Below are positions 1 through 11,959 of a DNA stretch of 64,000 nucleotides, piece by piece. Each line of letters starts with the position of its first letter. Positions within the stretch are counted from its first letter, which is position 1. The position numbers were made by a program, and so were the translations under genes. The notes beneath the pieces were generated by a model. It was not told where the DNA came from and made no database searches. It saw only the letters and a list, made by a program, of their open reading frames with translations. The stretch is from contig KN834759.1 in the NCBI GenBank assembly GCA_000827265.1, forward strand, positions 62,001 to 126,000, in the 5' to 3' direction. The DNA is from Collybiopsis luxurians FD-317 M1 (Eukaryota; Basidiomycota; Agaricomycetes; Agaricales; Omphalotaceae).

Positions 1-498
1 CGAGACCCTTCACATAGGCCAGCTCCATTGCGATGAGTTCCTCTACAGCCCATTCTGTACTGTCACTTTGCTTCAAAGCTGTGGTATGCCTTGAAGTTTC
101 AACGACTTCGGCTGTGGATATATTTGTGAAATATGAGACGGCTTGTGAGTCGAATGGGGCAGCTTGTAAGACCTTTAAGGAGGAGAAAGAATCGGACGGG
201 AAACGAGAAGCCTAAGGAAGACTCTTCAAAATTTTTCCTACATGCTTCCAAGTCGGTCACTCACCATGTTGTAAGCGTCACTTCCAAACAAACGGTCATC
301 CCTCTTCCAAGCAACCGAAGACTGAATCTTGCGTTTCGAGTCCTTGTTCAACAAAACGTCAAACGGCACGCCAGGCTTCATTAACGAGGCCTTCATCCAA
401 TCCGATCCATAGTCAATTGCAAGCACAGCAGCGAGGGTGGCAGAGGGGATCCCGAGCAGGAAAAGAGATAGAAACTGGCAGGCATATAAGATACGCAT
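1..498 (-). CDS. LHS1: Hsp70-family ER chaperone, Lhs1/HYOU1-like, N-terminal part (cut by window edge)
   Basis: The start codon is at 498 on the minus strand. It opens a hydrophobic signal peptide (MRILYACQFLSLFLLG) followed by the actin-like Hsp70 ATPase start AVLAIDYGSDWMKASLMKPG, where DYGS is phosphate-binding loop 1 in the DFGS-like variant seen in the large ER Hsp70s (Lhs1, GRP170). Exon 1 is 265-498. A 53-nt intron (212-264, GTGAGT to TTAG) joins in phase 0 to an exon running off the window, which reads ASRFPSDSFSSLKVLQAAPF and later STEWAVEELIAMELAYVKGL, matching Lhs1/HYOU1 rather than BiP. The known role of the family is nucleotide exchange for BiP and protein translocation and folding in the ER lumen. 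Only about the first 150 residues are visible, so an ER retention signal cannot be checked. Confidence 0.88.
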
Positions 499-874
499 AA
501 TGAAAGTTATTGACGTGACAGTCAAGGATTAAAGAGCATCTAAAGACTTAATACGTGGTCGTTTCGGAGAAATTGGCTGGAACACGTAGAAACGAAATTT
601 CCAGCGCTGGCACGTGACTAGGCGCTTAATTTTTCGAAACGCGTTCAGCAACTTCAATTTGCCAGTGCCACTATATTATGTTAAATTCATGCTACCACGG
701 TTTTTCGCGTCCTTGACGCACTCTTCTACTGTTTCAGTAAGTTTGGGGCATGTTATACTAATAAATATCTGACTAGTTTAGATTTCTTCGTATCTTAGAG
801 ACCTGTGTCACCAACCGTCTAATCCATATCAAAAGTATCTTACGCAAATTTTTCATGGTATTATAGATCCTTGT

Positions 875-1823
875 TTGAAGAATAGAGGACACTATGTATC
901 TGGGACGAGCGGAAACGTTCAATTTGTCCGAGTGCCTTTTCATGAAAACAAGAACATGATAATCACAGACTATTTTTCTGCTCTCGGTAAGATTCATCTG
1001 TCAAAGGTAATACCGCCCTCTTATCGGAATCCAGGCTACATTCTCACTCATACTACCTCGAATGCCTCATTCGTTCAACTTATCCATCTCTTGAGTCGTT
1101 ATGCCGAATGGTGCCGCGTTTCCTCTGCCATACTTTGCACCAACACGCCCACTGTTGTCCAAATGTTATTTCAAGTCCCTTCCGAACCTGATAAGCACGG
1201 AATTACCACCTCCCTGTATGGTCATGGTCCCAACAGATTAAAATTTAGCCTTGCCTCTAGTATCTCAGCTGGTAAGGGTGGAGGCCGTGAAGATGTCCGG
1301 AAATCCCGCATCAACGCTCTCCAGTCCGTATGCTCGCATCCTCTACCTTATCCAACCCCAGTACAGCAAGCACATGCCTCCGCTGGAATTGGCTATGGGC
1401 AGGGTGATTCTCGAATCGAACTCTCTGCAGAGCTTTTCGGTACCCCTTGGGGTCATTGCGGTGAAAGCGTGACTTTTCCCTCGTGAGTTAATCACTCGGG
1501 CGATACACCTTTTTATTTTCCAAGCCCAACTAACCTATTTCGTTTATTACAGAATGTATAGGTCAATCAGTCTAGGCCGTCCCCTTGGCACTCTAGCTCT
1601 CAGCGTCAAAGGCATGACCTGTGCTATTTCAGGTACAAATACGATCCCTGTACAAGCTATACCGTCGCTTACCAGCCTTGGTGATATTGTGGAGATCCTC
1701 AAAGTTGCTGGCGCGATGCGACCAATGTGTCTCAATTGCCTGTACCTGCGTAACGCTGCAGGAGCTTCCATTTGCGATCACGCCGTCAGTTTCTCTGCAG
1801 CCGAAAGCAGTGACGTGAAATAG
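875..1823 (+). CDS. Hypothetical protein, two or more exons, not recognised
   Basis: An open frame from about 875 to 1482 ends at a good donor (GTGAGT at 1483). It continues in frame after an acceptor (TTTATTACAG) at 1553, with a CTAAC branch-like sequence in the intron, and stops at 1821-1823. One or two small upstream exons are possible: an ATG at 689 is followed by GTAAGT, and there are TTAG and TATTATAG acceptors near 798 and 866. The product would be about 290 residues without a recognisable domain. The two sides of the intron share a weak P-L-G motif. Codon use is not convincing and the frame around 1250-1470 is also open in a second phase. It may be a divergent fast-evolving gene or a relic. 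Confidence 0.3.
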
Positions 1824-2822
1824 TATTGCGCGATTTTTTTTTCCAGTTGAATGTGTCCTGTTACCTGTACGTGCGCAATCTTCTAGTTCGCTGGCAGTTT
1901 ATATTGACTATACACTTGGACGCTCCTAGTATAGGGATCGCCGGCCTCGGCTTCTCCCTTTGATTCAATATGCACTGGACAGTCCTGCGAGCCTACGCTA
2001 CATACTGCGATATAGTCTCCATTTTATTATGAAGGCTGCCAGGGGAAGTGTTGCAAGTGCCCATATCATTGGCCATTCAGTTGCGGTACGGCGATTGGCC
2101 ACACGTCGTCGCTTGCAGGGGATGAAACTTGTGAGGAGTGGGATAGTTGGCCATGCTGTTTCAGTTGATTGTCATTGTCTTTATCAGCGGTCATGCCCCC
2201 CAGAGCAAAAAAGAAAAAAAGAAAAAAAGCTCTCGCTCGCCGGATTATGTAGAGAAACTGGAGTCTTTTTCTACACCACCCAATAGCGGACACATGTCTA
2301 GATTTTATCTTGACTCTGAGGAGAAAAAAAGTGGTAAGGCAGATGAGGCTGTATGCTCCGTATGGTGAAATTTGATACGGCCGGCTTCGGCCCGAAGAAC
2401 CCAGGTGCCCGAAATTTTCCCACCCGCGATTGTGCAAAAGCCCTGCCAGCCAAGTTGCGCCCCCTTACTGCTCTTGCCCAGTGCACTTTTGTATAGGCCA
2501 TCCCATCCGCCAATTTTCACTGCAATTTTTTTCCTCTCCTTCCTCTCTTTATTCCTTCACAGTGAGTATCTTAGGCCTCTAGACACCTCAGATCGCCCGC
2601 GACACAGTCGCTATCTCTTCGTCGTCGTCCTTGACAGCGAGCAACGCCTTTCCGCCTTTTGGCAGTGAGCGCGTGTTTGTTTGGCTGTGAGACGCGTCGC
2701 GTCTATTCTTCGTCGACTTCAGCCGTCGAAAATTTTTCAAAATTTGGCCTTGGGCGATACTGGGGACCTCTTCTGTTGAAGATCCTTGCTGATTTGACCG
2801 TGTTTTCGTCCTCGTTCAACAG
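1824..2822. other. Intergenic region and HMG-gene promoter
   Basis: No supportable gene. It contains an A-rich tract (about 2204-2229), a short GC-rich inverted motif (GGCCGGCTTCGGCC near 2382), and from about 2520 long pyrimidine-rich stretches (TTTTTTCCTCTCCTTCCTCTC) that look like the pyrimidine-rich promoter and start region of the gene at 2823. Confidence 0.4.
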
Positions 2823-3864
2823 ATGCCCAAAGATAGTACCAAATCGAAAGTGAGCGTCCTTTCAAAGCATTCCCCTTTGTTTTCTCCTTCAAGTCCCATC
2901 TTTTTCTTGCCATTTGGAGCTCTTCAACGTTCTTCACGAGCTCGAGGCGTGATCTTGTTGACTGGAACAGGTCGTATGTTGAAAAAACGTTGGATTATTT
3001 CCCGGTTTGGAAATTTTGTCTGATTTTTTGGATTACGGCCTGTTGATCTTCCCCCCATTCCTGGCTTTACCGCTGTTCATGTCAGTCGACTTGGCGAATA
3101 TTTCGTGTTGGTTATTCGAGCTCATCGTCGGCGACGATGACCAAGTCCATACCTTCTTTCACTTTCCTTTCCCTCTATTATCATCGTTTGCTGCCCACCA
3201 TTCCCTCTTTGACCTTCCTATGCTCACGGGAGACGTCGGGGGAACATCGTCACCGACCTCGGTCTCTTTTACTTCGTCATATTGACCTGACTCATCACCC
3301 GTTCATCTCGTGTTCAAATATCCTGACATTCGTTTAAAGCGCAAGACCGCCGAGAAGGCTGAAAAGGCTCGTCCTGCTGCTAAGGGCGGCAAGAAGGATC
3401 CCAAGGCCCCGAAACGTGCCCTCTCTGCATACATGTTCTTCAGCCAAGACTGGCGTGAAAGGATCAAGGCTGAGAATCCCGACGCCGGGTTCGGTAGGTC
3501 ATTCCGCTTGTGACTATTGTTTAATTGTCTCAACTTGACATCATAGGTGAGGTTGGAAAACTACTCGGCGCTAAATGGAAGGAGCTAGACGAGGAGGAGA
3601 AAAAGGTTGGTCGCTTTATTTTTTTGGATGAATGCCTGTTAATTAACTTGGTCTTTCTTTACCTCCAGCCTTATGTCGAGCAAGCTTCGAGGGATAAAGC
3701 CCGAGCAGAAGAAGAGAAGAACGCGTATGATGTTAGTCTCGTTTGTTTTACTATGTGTACTCCCCCGGTATTAATCCCTCCTATCACAGAACGACAAAAA
3801 GAACGGCGCCGGAAGTGGCGGCAGTGGCGAGGAAGCTGGAGGCGACGATGATGATGACGAGTAA
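2823..3864 (+). CDS. NHP6: HMG-box non-histone chromosomal protein, Nhp6 type
   Basis: Five exons, each in phase: 2823-2849, 3340-3493, 3547-3605, 3669-3731 and 3790-3864, giving 125 residues. The protein has a Lys-rich N-terminus (MPKDSTKSK then [10 protein letters not shown]), a single HMG box starting at [20 protein letters not shown] and continuing through [20 protein letters not shown] and [17 protein letters not shown], and a Gly-Ser linker with an acidic tail ending DDDDDE. That layout matches fungal Nhp6, a minor-groove DNA-bending protein that works with FACT, SWI/SNF and RNA polymerase III factors. The acidic tail is longer than in budding yeast Nhp6 and recalls animal HMGB proteins. 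The 490-nt first intron, only nine codons in, is far longer than the others and sits in a pyrimidine-rich leader, so it may carry regulatory sequence. Confidence 0.93.
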
Positions 3865-5258
3865 TTTCGTTATGCATGCCTTCCAATATAAGATTTCTGC
3901 ATCGATTCTCTTCCTCCAGCTCCTTTTCACTATCTCTGTCTGTATACTCTTCATCCTCTCTCTTTTATCATAGTATCATTCTGTTTTTCGACCGACGTCT
4001 CCTCAACTGAACACTTGATTCAACATACATGGTTAACATATCGTATAAGGGGACATTTGCCGTCCGTCCGTCGTTGGCAGCTTTTTTATGTTATTCTGTG
4101 ATGCTTCAAACCTTTTTTTTCGTGTCTTTGTTCGTTCGCTCCTTTACACGTTGTACTGTATGTGCTAGTACTTATTAGTATTGCCCAATGGTATCATACC
4201 CTGTGCTACATATGTTAACTACTGTATAAAGTTCACTTTCAATGTTCCTCTCTGCACCTGCTTGCTGCTTTGCGCACATGCGGACTCTTGATCGTGGACG
4301 ATGGGGATGGTGGAGATTTCGTTCCCACTATCTTGTGGTCCGTCGTTTGCTGCGGGATAGACGTGGCTTCTTCGGAGCCGTTAGCAGATTCTGTCAATGG
4401 CATCACCTTCCTGCTAATAGTGTTTAACTCGAGTCGGTCTCTCATGACACTTACACTGGTTACGCCGAGCTGTAAGTCTATAACGGTTTTGTTATGTCAA
4501 ACGTCCAATTCACGTCTTCTGGTGCGCTCAATCCGTGCTTTTCCTGTTCCTTCCTTCCCTCCCGCTGTATGTTATCTCCCCCCCGCTTGAGTCTAGGCTA
4601 CCATTCCATCACTTTCGGGGATAAGGGAACACCTTCCGACAGCTCTCGCTCATGGTTCAGGTCCTGGAAATTACTACTGCAGATTCTGGTGCATTTTCTC
4701 TCATGATAGCAGCCACACGAACTATCATCCTCCCTCGGCATTTTTAATCAGGACTGGGCATGCGCCTAAACTGCACCAAATTGCCTTCTCGCTCACATAG
4801 CCGGTACAGTACATAGGTCTCTTCGCATGTGTTAATCTCCTTCTGAACCAAGAAATTTCGAAACTGGATTTCGTGTGGGACGTAAACCATTATTTAATTC
4901 TCCCGAAAGAGTCAGTTGATGTGGCTCACAGAACTTCCTAAAATCCTTTGGGATAATACTGACCAAAAAACCAAAGGAGTGATTACTTCCCTCATTCTCC
5001 GACATGAAACCTTGGGAATCTACTCGAAATTGGAGTCCCCGTGTTACACGGTCAGTTGCTCAGATGCTTCTCGGGTTCCGGTAATTTTATGAAGGTGTCG
5101 TTACATAGTATTTCTTCTGTAATTATTTAATTTCGGTTTCTCCCTCATCTATCTGGTCGGAGACAAGGCCCTTTGACTTTCCTACTACCTATTCCCTTCA
5201 AGACCGAACGGCCGCGCCGCTGGAGCATAGCATTAGTCCGCTGATATACCCTTGGGAT
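3865..5258. other. Intergenic, no gene seen
   Basis: The first 350 bases are T-rich and look like the 3' untranslated region of the HMG gene. The rest has only short open frames without splice support or recognisable protein. The far end is the promoter and uncertain first exon of the receptor gene. Confidence 0.4.
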
Positions 5259-7317
5259 ATGACTCTGGTGGTGGATGTACAGGATCGCGATACTTCCTCA
5301 GGTAACTTTGGCAGAGGTCGTTCCTGATTTGCGAACCTTATCCCCCTCTGAAAGCGGGCTACTGGGTCTTCATCAGTCTCCACATAATCGGGCTCACTGG
5401 TGTTCTCTTTGTTCTCACAACCGCAATTGCGATTGGGCTCCAATCCTCGCGACGGCCATTCTCACGTAGAAGTGAGTCCTGGTATGGATTCATGTTCGGG
5501 TGGCTACTCTATACGTTCGGGGCTTTGCTCTTGCTTATGTCGGGACACTCGACTGACGCGGAGCCTCCCTTCGTGGTATGTGCAACGCAGTCTGTGTTGA
5601 CGCATAGTTCTCCTCCATAGCGAGTTTATACTACTTGCGATTTGTGGACGTGTTTATTCATATTTTGGTTTAGTGTGGCTGCCGCAACGCTGGCTCTGAT
5701 ATCACAGGTCATTGGTTTATTCTCTGTCCCTTCACCTGGCTGTATGCTTACTTGTGTCATTCCCCTTTCCCCATCCCGCCTCATGCTCGACTTGACGATA
5801 CGTGTCAACTGTATCCCTCAATCCGAATGTATACTTTAGCGGTGCAGCTTATGCTGAACGTCCAAGTCGTGATATCGGGCACACATATACGCTTTGAAAA
5901 GTTTTGGAAAATTTTTGTTCGTGATTTATGTCCCACTACACGCGGTGGCTGATCGACCGTCTCCGGATTCGCAGATCGTAGTATTTCCATACGTAGTGCT
6001 TCTTGCTACAGTCTCCCTCAACATAGCAGTGAGTAATCTGCGCCAACTTGATATCGCGACTTAAATGTATTCATTTGGGAATTTAGATCACAGTCCGACC
6101 TGGAAATAAGTTCCATATGATTGGTTACTGTTCAGACAACGAAATCCTTCTGTGGGTCTTTCCCCCACTCTCTTACGATTGAGTTGTCGTTTGATACATC
6201 TTTTCAGCAATTTCATCACATCCACAGGGACAGTGATATTGGTGATTCCGATATTGATCATAAATGGTAAGTCGGCCTAGTCATGTTGCATCGTATCTGA
6301 TTATGATCTGGGTTGACCTGCTTAGTCATTCTCTTCATGCGCATACGGAAGCACTCGTCCGCTTTTCTCACTCGAGCTCACCGTCATAACCGGACGATGT
6401 TCATTCGTGCAACATGTTTTAGTGGCTTCGCTCTTATCGCTCTTGTGTCAGTACATCCTTTGATTCGAAGAGTTCCTGACTTGCTGATACAACACCATCT
6501 TTGTGCTTCGTTTCCTTCGCGCAGAGCGGGAATTGCGTTTTTTGTTATATTCTTCAAGAACGCCCATGGCACAAGTAGGTTTCAAACTCTGAACATCATT
6601 CTGGCGCTATGTAAGTTTATATGTGGTTCGTACGGTTTATACACTTACTGGCATCCCACTCTAGTCCCTCTAGCTGGCATTGTTATCTTTGGGACTCACG
6701 GGGTGCGTCACCTTCGAATATTTTCTCTCTCCGACGTCCTTTCATAATAATGATACTTTCTTCAGGACTTGCTTCGTGCCCTCTCATGTTGTAGGACACG
6801 ATACTTGGAGGACAGTACTATTGGCACACGTACCAGTGACCCGACCGCTTCCGGCTTTTCACAGTTAACGACACCAGGATCGCCAAAATACGCATCTCCT
6901 CGTCCAAGTTTGCATCGTAAATATCCTAGTACGGATTCGCGACAGAGCCGCACTAGACCTCCCGGCTTGAGCTTGTCTCATCCTAGTCGGCCTCCTAGAA
7001 TAGAGATGCTTCGTATGATAAACGTCAAGTCGTCTACTGATACTCTCGAATCTTCTGGAGCTGTGTCGCCCAGAGCTCTAGAGTCTTATGATAGAGTCTG
7101 GTATAGTAGACGGGTGAAAGATATTATCAACGAGGATATCAGGAATACTTGCAACCATCATCAACACCACCCTTATTTTCAACATAGCCACCATCCCAAT
7201 TCCTCTCCAATCTGGAACCGTGGTAATCCAGATGGCATCATGGTCATTGGGAAAGGCTGGGATCCTCACGAGGATATAACAGAGGAGGAAATGATGGAGG
7301 AGAAGAACGATGTATAA
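5259..7317 (+). CDS. Seven-transmembrane receptor-like protein, fungal GPCR type
   Basis: Spliced exons give successive hydrophobic helices: YWVFISLHIIGLTGVLFVLT; WYGFMFGWLLYTFGALLLLM followed by PPFVVCATQSVLTHSSPP; VAAATLALIS; IVVFPYVVLLATVSLNIA; NFITSTGTVILVIPILI; FIRATCFSGFALIALV; AGIAFFVIFFKNAHGT; and LVPLAGIVIFGTHG. The order and the P-F-x-x-C-x-x-Q signature fit a large agaricomycete GPCR-like family whose ligands are mostly unknown. The last exon (from about 6765) encodes a 180-residue cytosolic tail rich in Ser, Pro and His, with ESYDRVWYSRRVKDIINED and an acidic end. One intron appears to be GC-AG (5620-5673); without it a TAG interrupts the conserved helix. The start is uncertain: the ATG at 5259 needs a short intron that I could not define. 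The family is likely, the exact exon chain provisional. Confidence 0.68.
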
Positions 7318-7933
7318 GTATCCAGATTGATCATTAGTTCTAAATGGGAAAGGGTAGTTGATCGTTTGATGGAGTTCGACAGATTGAACAAGGTTTTTAG
7401 TGGTTACTTAGGTCAGCGCGGGCTCGCTCTCAGGCTCTGTTTTATATGTCAATGATACTTCGATATGAATCATCAGAGAATCCGTTGAACTGGACTCCAG
7501 TGCCAAACTAATTTTAGTCTCAGTGGTATTCTGCGAAAGCCCATTTCGATCTGAAAGATAGATATGAAGACATTATTGCTTAAGCCGAGACCGTCTTGAA
7601 ATTTTGATTCGGCTCTAGTGGCTAGTCCTCCACGGCATGATTACTCAAATGGAAATTAGGCGCCGTCCCGATGGGAGGAGAGAAGACCTTAGCAACGTCA
7701 ACGCCGAACCGCCGAACTTTCTTATGGCAGATACTGCGGGTTCCATATTCAAAACGCACCAGTAGTCAACAGTCCGAGAACTTTGTCGAAAAGGCCAATG
7801 CTATATGCACATCGTAGTAAACTTGAATATCATTCGTTGACCGACCCAATGGTAGTACATTTCACGGATTTCACGCGATCCATTAATAACTATCTGCGAC
7901 TTTTTGTCCATATCGAAAGCGGGTTCACACAAT
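7318..7933. other. Intergenic between convergent genes
   Basis: 3' ends of the receptor gene and of the opposing transporter gene. No other gene, RNA or repeat was recognised. Confidence 0.4.
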
Positions 7934-8952
7934 TCAGGCAAGCTTTGTTTTCTTGGAAAAAATTCTCGAGAGATCACCAAGAGGGAGCTTGAAGGGCATG
8001 CCAACGGACTCAAACAGCAACGCCATATAAAGGTAGCAGGCGAAGAGAAGGACCACAAATTCGAAAGCACCTGCACCTTTGACTGTAATTATCGTTGAGA
8101 GAGAAGTGAATTTTGCATAAGTAGGAAGCGAACTTACCCAGGGCATTTGCTGCGGCTCCGTTGCCCTTGATTAGCTCTCCGTAAGCTGCCGCACTGAGAG
8201 CATTAGCAAAAGTTACATTGAAAAATATTCCCTAGAGTATGGAGATGTGAGGTGCCACTGAATGTAACTCTTATGAAAATCAAACTGCAACGAACTGCGA
8301 ATCCAATATTTGTTCTTAAACTTGCGAGGAAAAAAGTAGTTGTCAAAAAGGTCCAGATGGAGTAGTAGAACATAAACGCTTTGTTGTAATCAGGAGAATT
8401 AATGCCCTCGGGAAACGCAGCGGCGATTCCGTGCGCTGGATCTAGAACGACAGCGAGAGCTAGCCTATGGGAAAAAAATGAGTCGGTTACCGCTTTACAT
8501 CGTAGTTGTACTTTAGCATTACCAATTACCGCCGAATGTCATATCCACAAGGCAAGCAAGGGTGTTGCCTACAATCTGTCGGATGAGATTAATCACCTGG
8601 AGCTGGACGTATTGTGCAGAAGCTTGCTCACCCATTCCATAATGCCCGCTATGATCAGAGACAAGCCACCAAGCAAATAATACGGCCCGACGAAAACAGG
8701 ACTAGATGCCAACGAGGATGACGCCCATCCCATTTGGACAAACGCAGTCGGTGCTAGAACCATAACGAACGAGATAAGACCGAGCGGAGTTGGATTCCCA
8801 ACTTTCCTCGTCCAATTCGATGCAGATAACAGGCGCTCATATTCCGCCCGGGGGAGTAGAATGGATGAACGTGGTTCTGGCGTAGAGGTCGCATTTTCTA
8901 TGAGCTCAGTAGAGCCTTTTTCCAGGTCAACTGTACCGTTGCTTGGGGACAT
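7934..8952 (-). CDS. GPR1/FUN34/YaaH family membrane protein (acetate or ammonium export type)
   Basis: Five exons in phase on the minus strand: 8632-8952, 8523-8575, 8296-8464, 8138-8231 and 7934-8082, giving 261 residues. After a hydrophilic N-terminus come the family signature GNPTPLGLISFVMVLAPTAF (the NPxPxGL motif of Ady2, Gpr1 and SatP), then FVGPYYLLGGLSLIIAGIMEW, a helix ending GGNWLALAVVLDPAHGIAAAF, SIWTFLTTTFFLASLRTNIG, and the last helices ending FEFVVLLFACYLYMALLF. Six helices are expected. Family members export ammonium or take up acetate at the plasma membrane. The start chosen, MSPSNGTVD, fits the usual N-terminus; an upstream in-frame ATG at 9024 would add 24 residues and cannot be excluded. 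Confidence 0.87.
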
Positions 8953-9889
8953 GGCAGGAAAATCAGGGGAATAAAGCCAATCGTAGTTTTTATGTGGAAA
9001 TAACTGGGTGAGAAGCCATCGCACAAAGAAGCGCGAAGGTAGACCTATGAGAGAATAACATAGATGTTATCTCCATGGAATGTATATGCTTGACCCAACT
9101 TTCCATTCATCATGTCAGCTGAGATAGGTAGGAAAAATCATTCCCCGCATCGTCACTTGTCGACTATCCTGAGCAGGTCCCAATCCAGTAAAATTTCCGT
9201 CACGCCCAGTCGCTGAAACGACTACAGGCAGAGAATAAGTTGATATATGGGCCAGGTTATTCATAGAATTACAATTTAAAAAAAACTTTCTTCCGAAACC
9301 CAGTGGGTAGCCTCAAAAGTCCACGGATATCGATGCGTAGTGTGCCACTGTGTGAAAGAGAGGGAGCTTCATTTATGTCTTAGCTGTCTTGAAAAGTCGA
9401 AAAGGTTGCATGTAAATACATAAGTAACTTACAGCGATCTCTGACCAGCACATCGCTTCTGACCGAGATCGGGTAGGAAGAATACAAGCAGTGGAGGCCG
9501 TTGGTTGCCTTCCAAAAGTGACGGAACCCGTTTCATCGGTGAAGTCAATGACTATCCTACTTTGCGTGATCCTGCCTGTCTACACTTGCATAATGTGGAT
9601 CAGATTAGCTCTCGTACGAAATGCTGTAGCGCTTTCCTTCCGCAGAAGCTGTAAACGGGGTAGGCCTTCCAACCTAGGTTGGGATGAGAATGCTAACAGG
9701 AAAGAAAATAAATCAACAGCTCTGCGCTGCAGCTGTAAGCTGGAAGTGTTGGAAATCACAAGAGATGAATATTTTAGAGGGACGAGGAGAAGAAATTTGA
9801 TCCCATAGGCCCGGTTTGAGAGGAAGCCCTGGAAGCACGACTGTTACGATCTGTTACAACTGGACGTGAGGCAAATCGCAGAGTTACTA
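8953..9889. other. Intergenic, no gene seen
   Basis: Upstream region of the transporter gene. No coding or RNA signal could be supported. Sequence recognisably related to the methyltransferase gene begins at about 9890. Confidence 0.35.
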
Positions 9890-10235
9890 AGGAGGATGCT
9901 TGAGCTAGTGGAATAAGAGGTACGAAGCTGTCATTTTGAGGTCGGTCCTTACTCAAAGAAGTTACAATTCTTGAGGATGTACGTGGAGAAGCGGTCAATT
10001 TAAATTTCGCCACATACCTTCCATTTCTGATGAAAGGGGCTGGATTCGTAGATGTTTGGATTGAGTTTCAACGACTTTCAGTAAAACAGTCGGACACTGG
10101 TTATCGCAGAGAAAGATGGGGAGAATTTTTTTAAAAAGCCGCATCGGAGCGTCCCATTCCAAGTGGGTGGCTATGGTTGCATCAAGGAAATAAATACTGC
10201 GGGAGTCTGTGCTTGAATAGGATAAATTGAATGGG
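9890..10235 (+). pseudogene. Decayed partial copy of the neighbouring methyltransferase gene
   Basis: The stretch aligns base by base, with small gaps, to 11255-11610 of the intact gene downstream. It contains recognisable remnants of the last third: TTGAGCTAGTGGAATA, then codons for FATYLPFLMKGAGFVDVWIE (intact: LATYLPLLLKETGFVDIRIE), then GYRRERWGEFF (intact: GYRSEEWGSFC) and GGGAGTCTGTGCTTGAAT. Stops and frameshifts are present, for example TAAGAG in place of a Tyr-Glu codon pair. The 5' two thirds were not found. It most likely arose as a tandem duplicate and then decayed. Confidence 0.8.
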
Positions 10236-10586
10236 CTAGCCTTACATATTCTACCGTTTTTGACCAGAAAGCTTTTGATTGTCAGCATTGATATTAATAT
10301 AGTTTGCGTTTGCAGCAGTGAGCTCTTGCCCAGAAACGTTGGAGGCTATAAAGAAGGGACAGTGAAGAAGCGAGAAGGCGGGAGAGAACAAAATTCAGCT
10401 CCATTGTTATACGTGCGAGAGGGATACAAGTGCAGTGAGAGTCGTCAAAAATCAGAGCATCGGACGCAGGTGACGCATCAACGCGTCAACAACTACCCGA
10501 ACAAGCACGGTTCATTCCCCATATGTATATGGTGCACATATATGGGCGGTCACGACACTTAATGTACTCCATTTCGTTCCGAACTT

Positions 10587-11659
10587 ATGATTTCAGAGCA
10601 AGTCCTGAAAGCACTACACTACTATAACGATTGGATACCAGGACGGAGGATGAAAAGATTAATGAAAAGCGATCCAGGAAAGTCAGCCCAGCACTCATAC
10701 CTATCAAACAAGCACGACCCACAGAGATATTATGCGTCTGGGCAATATCTTCTTCCAGCCGATGATGTTGAAACTATGAGGTCAGTTCACGATTCTCCGA
10801 AATTGAACCTGAACTGATTTATGCTGGTGAAGGTTGGACGCCCAGCACCAAATGCTTGTTGAAGCCCATGACAACAAGCTTTCTCTAGCGCCGTCAAACT
10901 TGCAATCTGGCGATCGTGTACTAGAAAGTGCAGCAGGAACTGGTATTATCTTCTCTTGCTGTCTAATCTTTAGTTGAACGGTAAGATACAGGTATCTGGG
11001 CGCTCCAGTTCATCGAAGAGAACGAGAAAAATGGTATTCTGCTTGATGTGGAATGCGTTGATATCTCAGATAGGCAGTTCCCCAAAAGCCATCTGCCAAA
11101 CCGTGTTAATTTTTCCGTTCACTCAGTAACAAACCTTCCAGCGCAGTGGAGTGAAAGATTTTCGTACGTGCATCAGCGGCTCTTGGTGGTGGCGCTGAAT
11201 GGCTCGCTCTGGCGCAAGGCTATAAGCGAACTGTTCAGAGTGCTCTTACCTGGGGGATGGGTTGAGCTAGTGGAATATGAAGTACAAAAATATCATTTTG
11301 ATGTCGGCCCATACTCCAAGAAACTGCAATCCTTGATCTTGGCAATGTACGAGGAGAAGGGGGTCATCATGGATTTGGCCACATATCTGCCACTCCTGCT
11401 GAAGGAGACTGGATTCGTAGATATCCGGATTGAGCCTCGACGGGTATCCATAGGACAATCAGGGATTGGGTATCGCAGTGAAGAATGGGGGAGCTTTTGT
11501 AAAGCATTGAAGCTTCCTATTCTTAATGGGGGTGGCTATGGTTTCGTCACGAAAGAAGAGCAATACGAGGAGATATTGCGGGAATCCGTGCTCGAATGGA
11601 ACAAATCGAATGATGCCTGTAAAACCTGTTACACTATCTTAGCTAGGAAGCCTTGTTAA
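10587..11659 (+). CDS. SAM-dependent class I methyltransferase, LaeA-like fungal type
   Basis: Three exons in phase (10587-10780, 10833-10942, 10992-11659; introns of 52 and 49 nt) give 323 residues. The N-terminus (KHDPQRYYASGQYLLPADD then LDAQHQM) is typical of fungal LaeA-like methyltransferases. Motif I reads DRVLESAAGTGIWALQFIEE (E-x-G-x-G-x-G variant with Ala in the first Gly slot), motif II ends LLDVECVDISDRQFP, and the post-I/IV region has VLLPGGWVELVEYEV. The C-terminal half has the family's variable substrate region, ending in ACKTCYTILARKP. A small molecule or protein substrate cannot be told. No biosynthetic cluster surrounds it. A decayed copy lies just upstream. Confidence 0.85.
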
Positions 11660-11959
11660 TTGTATTCAATCAATTTTGTAATAAACACTGTACAGTGAGC
11701 TCATATCGGGGTGTTAAAGTGTTGATATCGAATTCTTTCAAATTGGTTGCCTCTGGCCAAGATCGAATAAGAAGAACGTTAGCTATGACTGAACTCGAGC
11801 GTACCCTCTGCAGAATGTATAGAGTCTGAGACTGCCTGAGCGCTTAACTGACCCTTTCCGGTAAACTTCAGCGCTTAAATGTTTCAATGACTTGAGCGTT
11901 CGACTGACTAGCAGCGGAGTCATTTCGTTCTTGACTTCCTCTTATAATGAGCCAACTGT

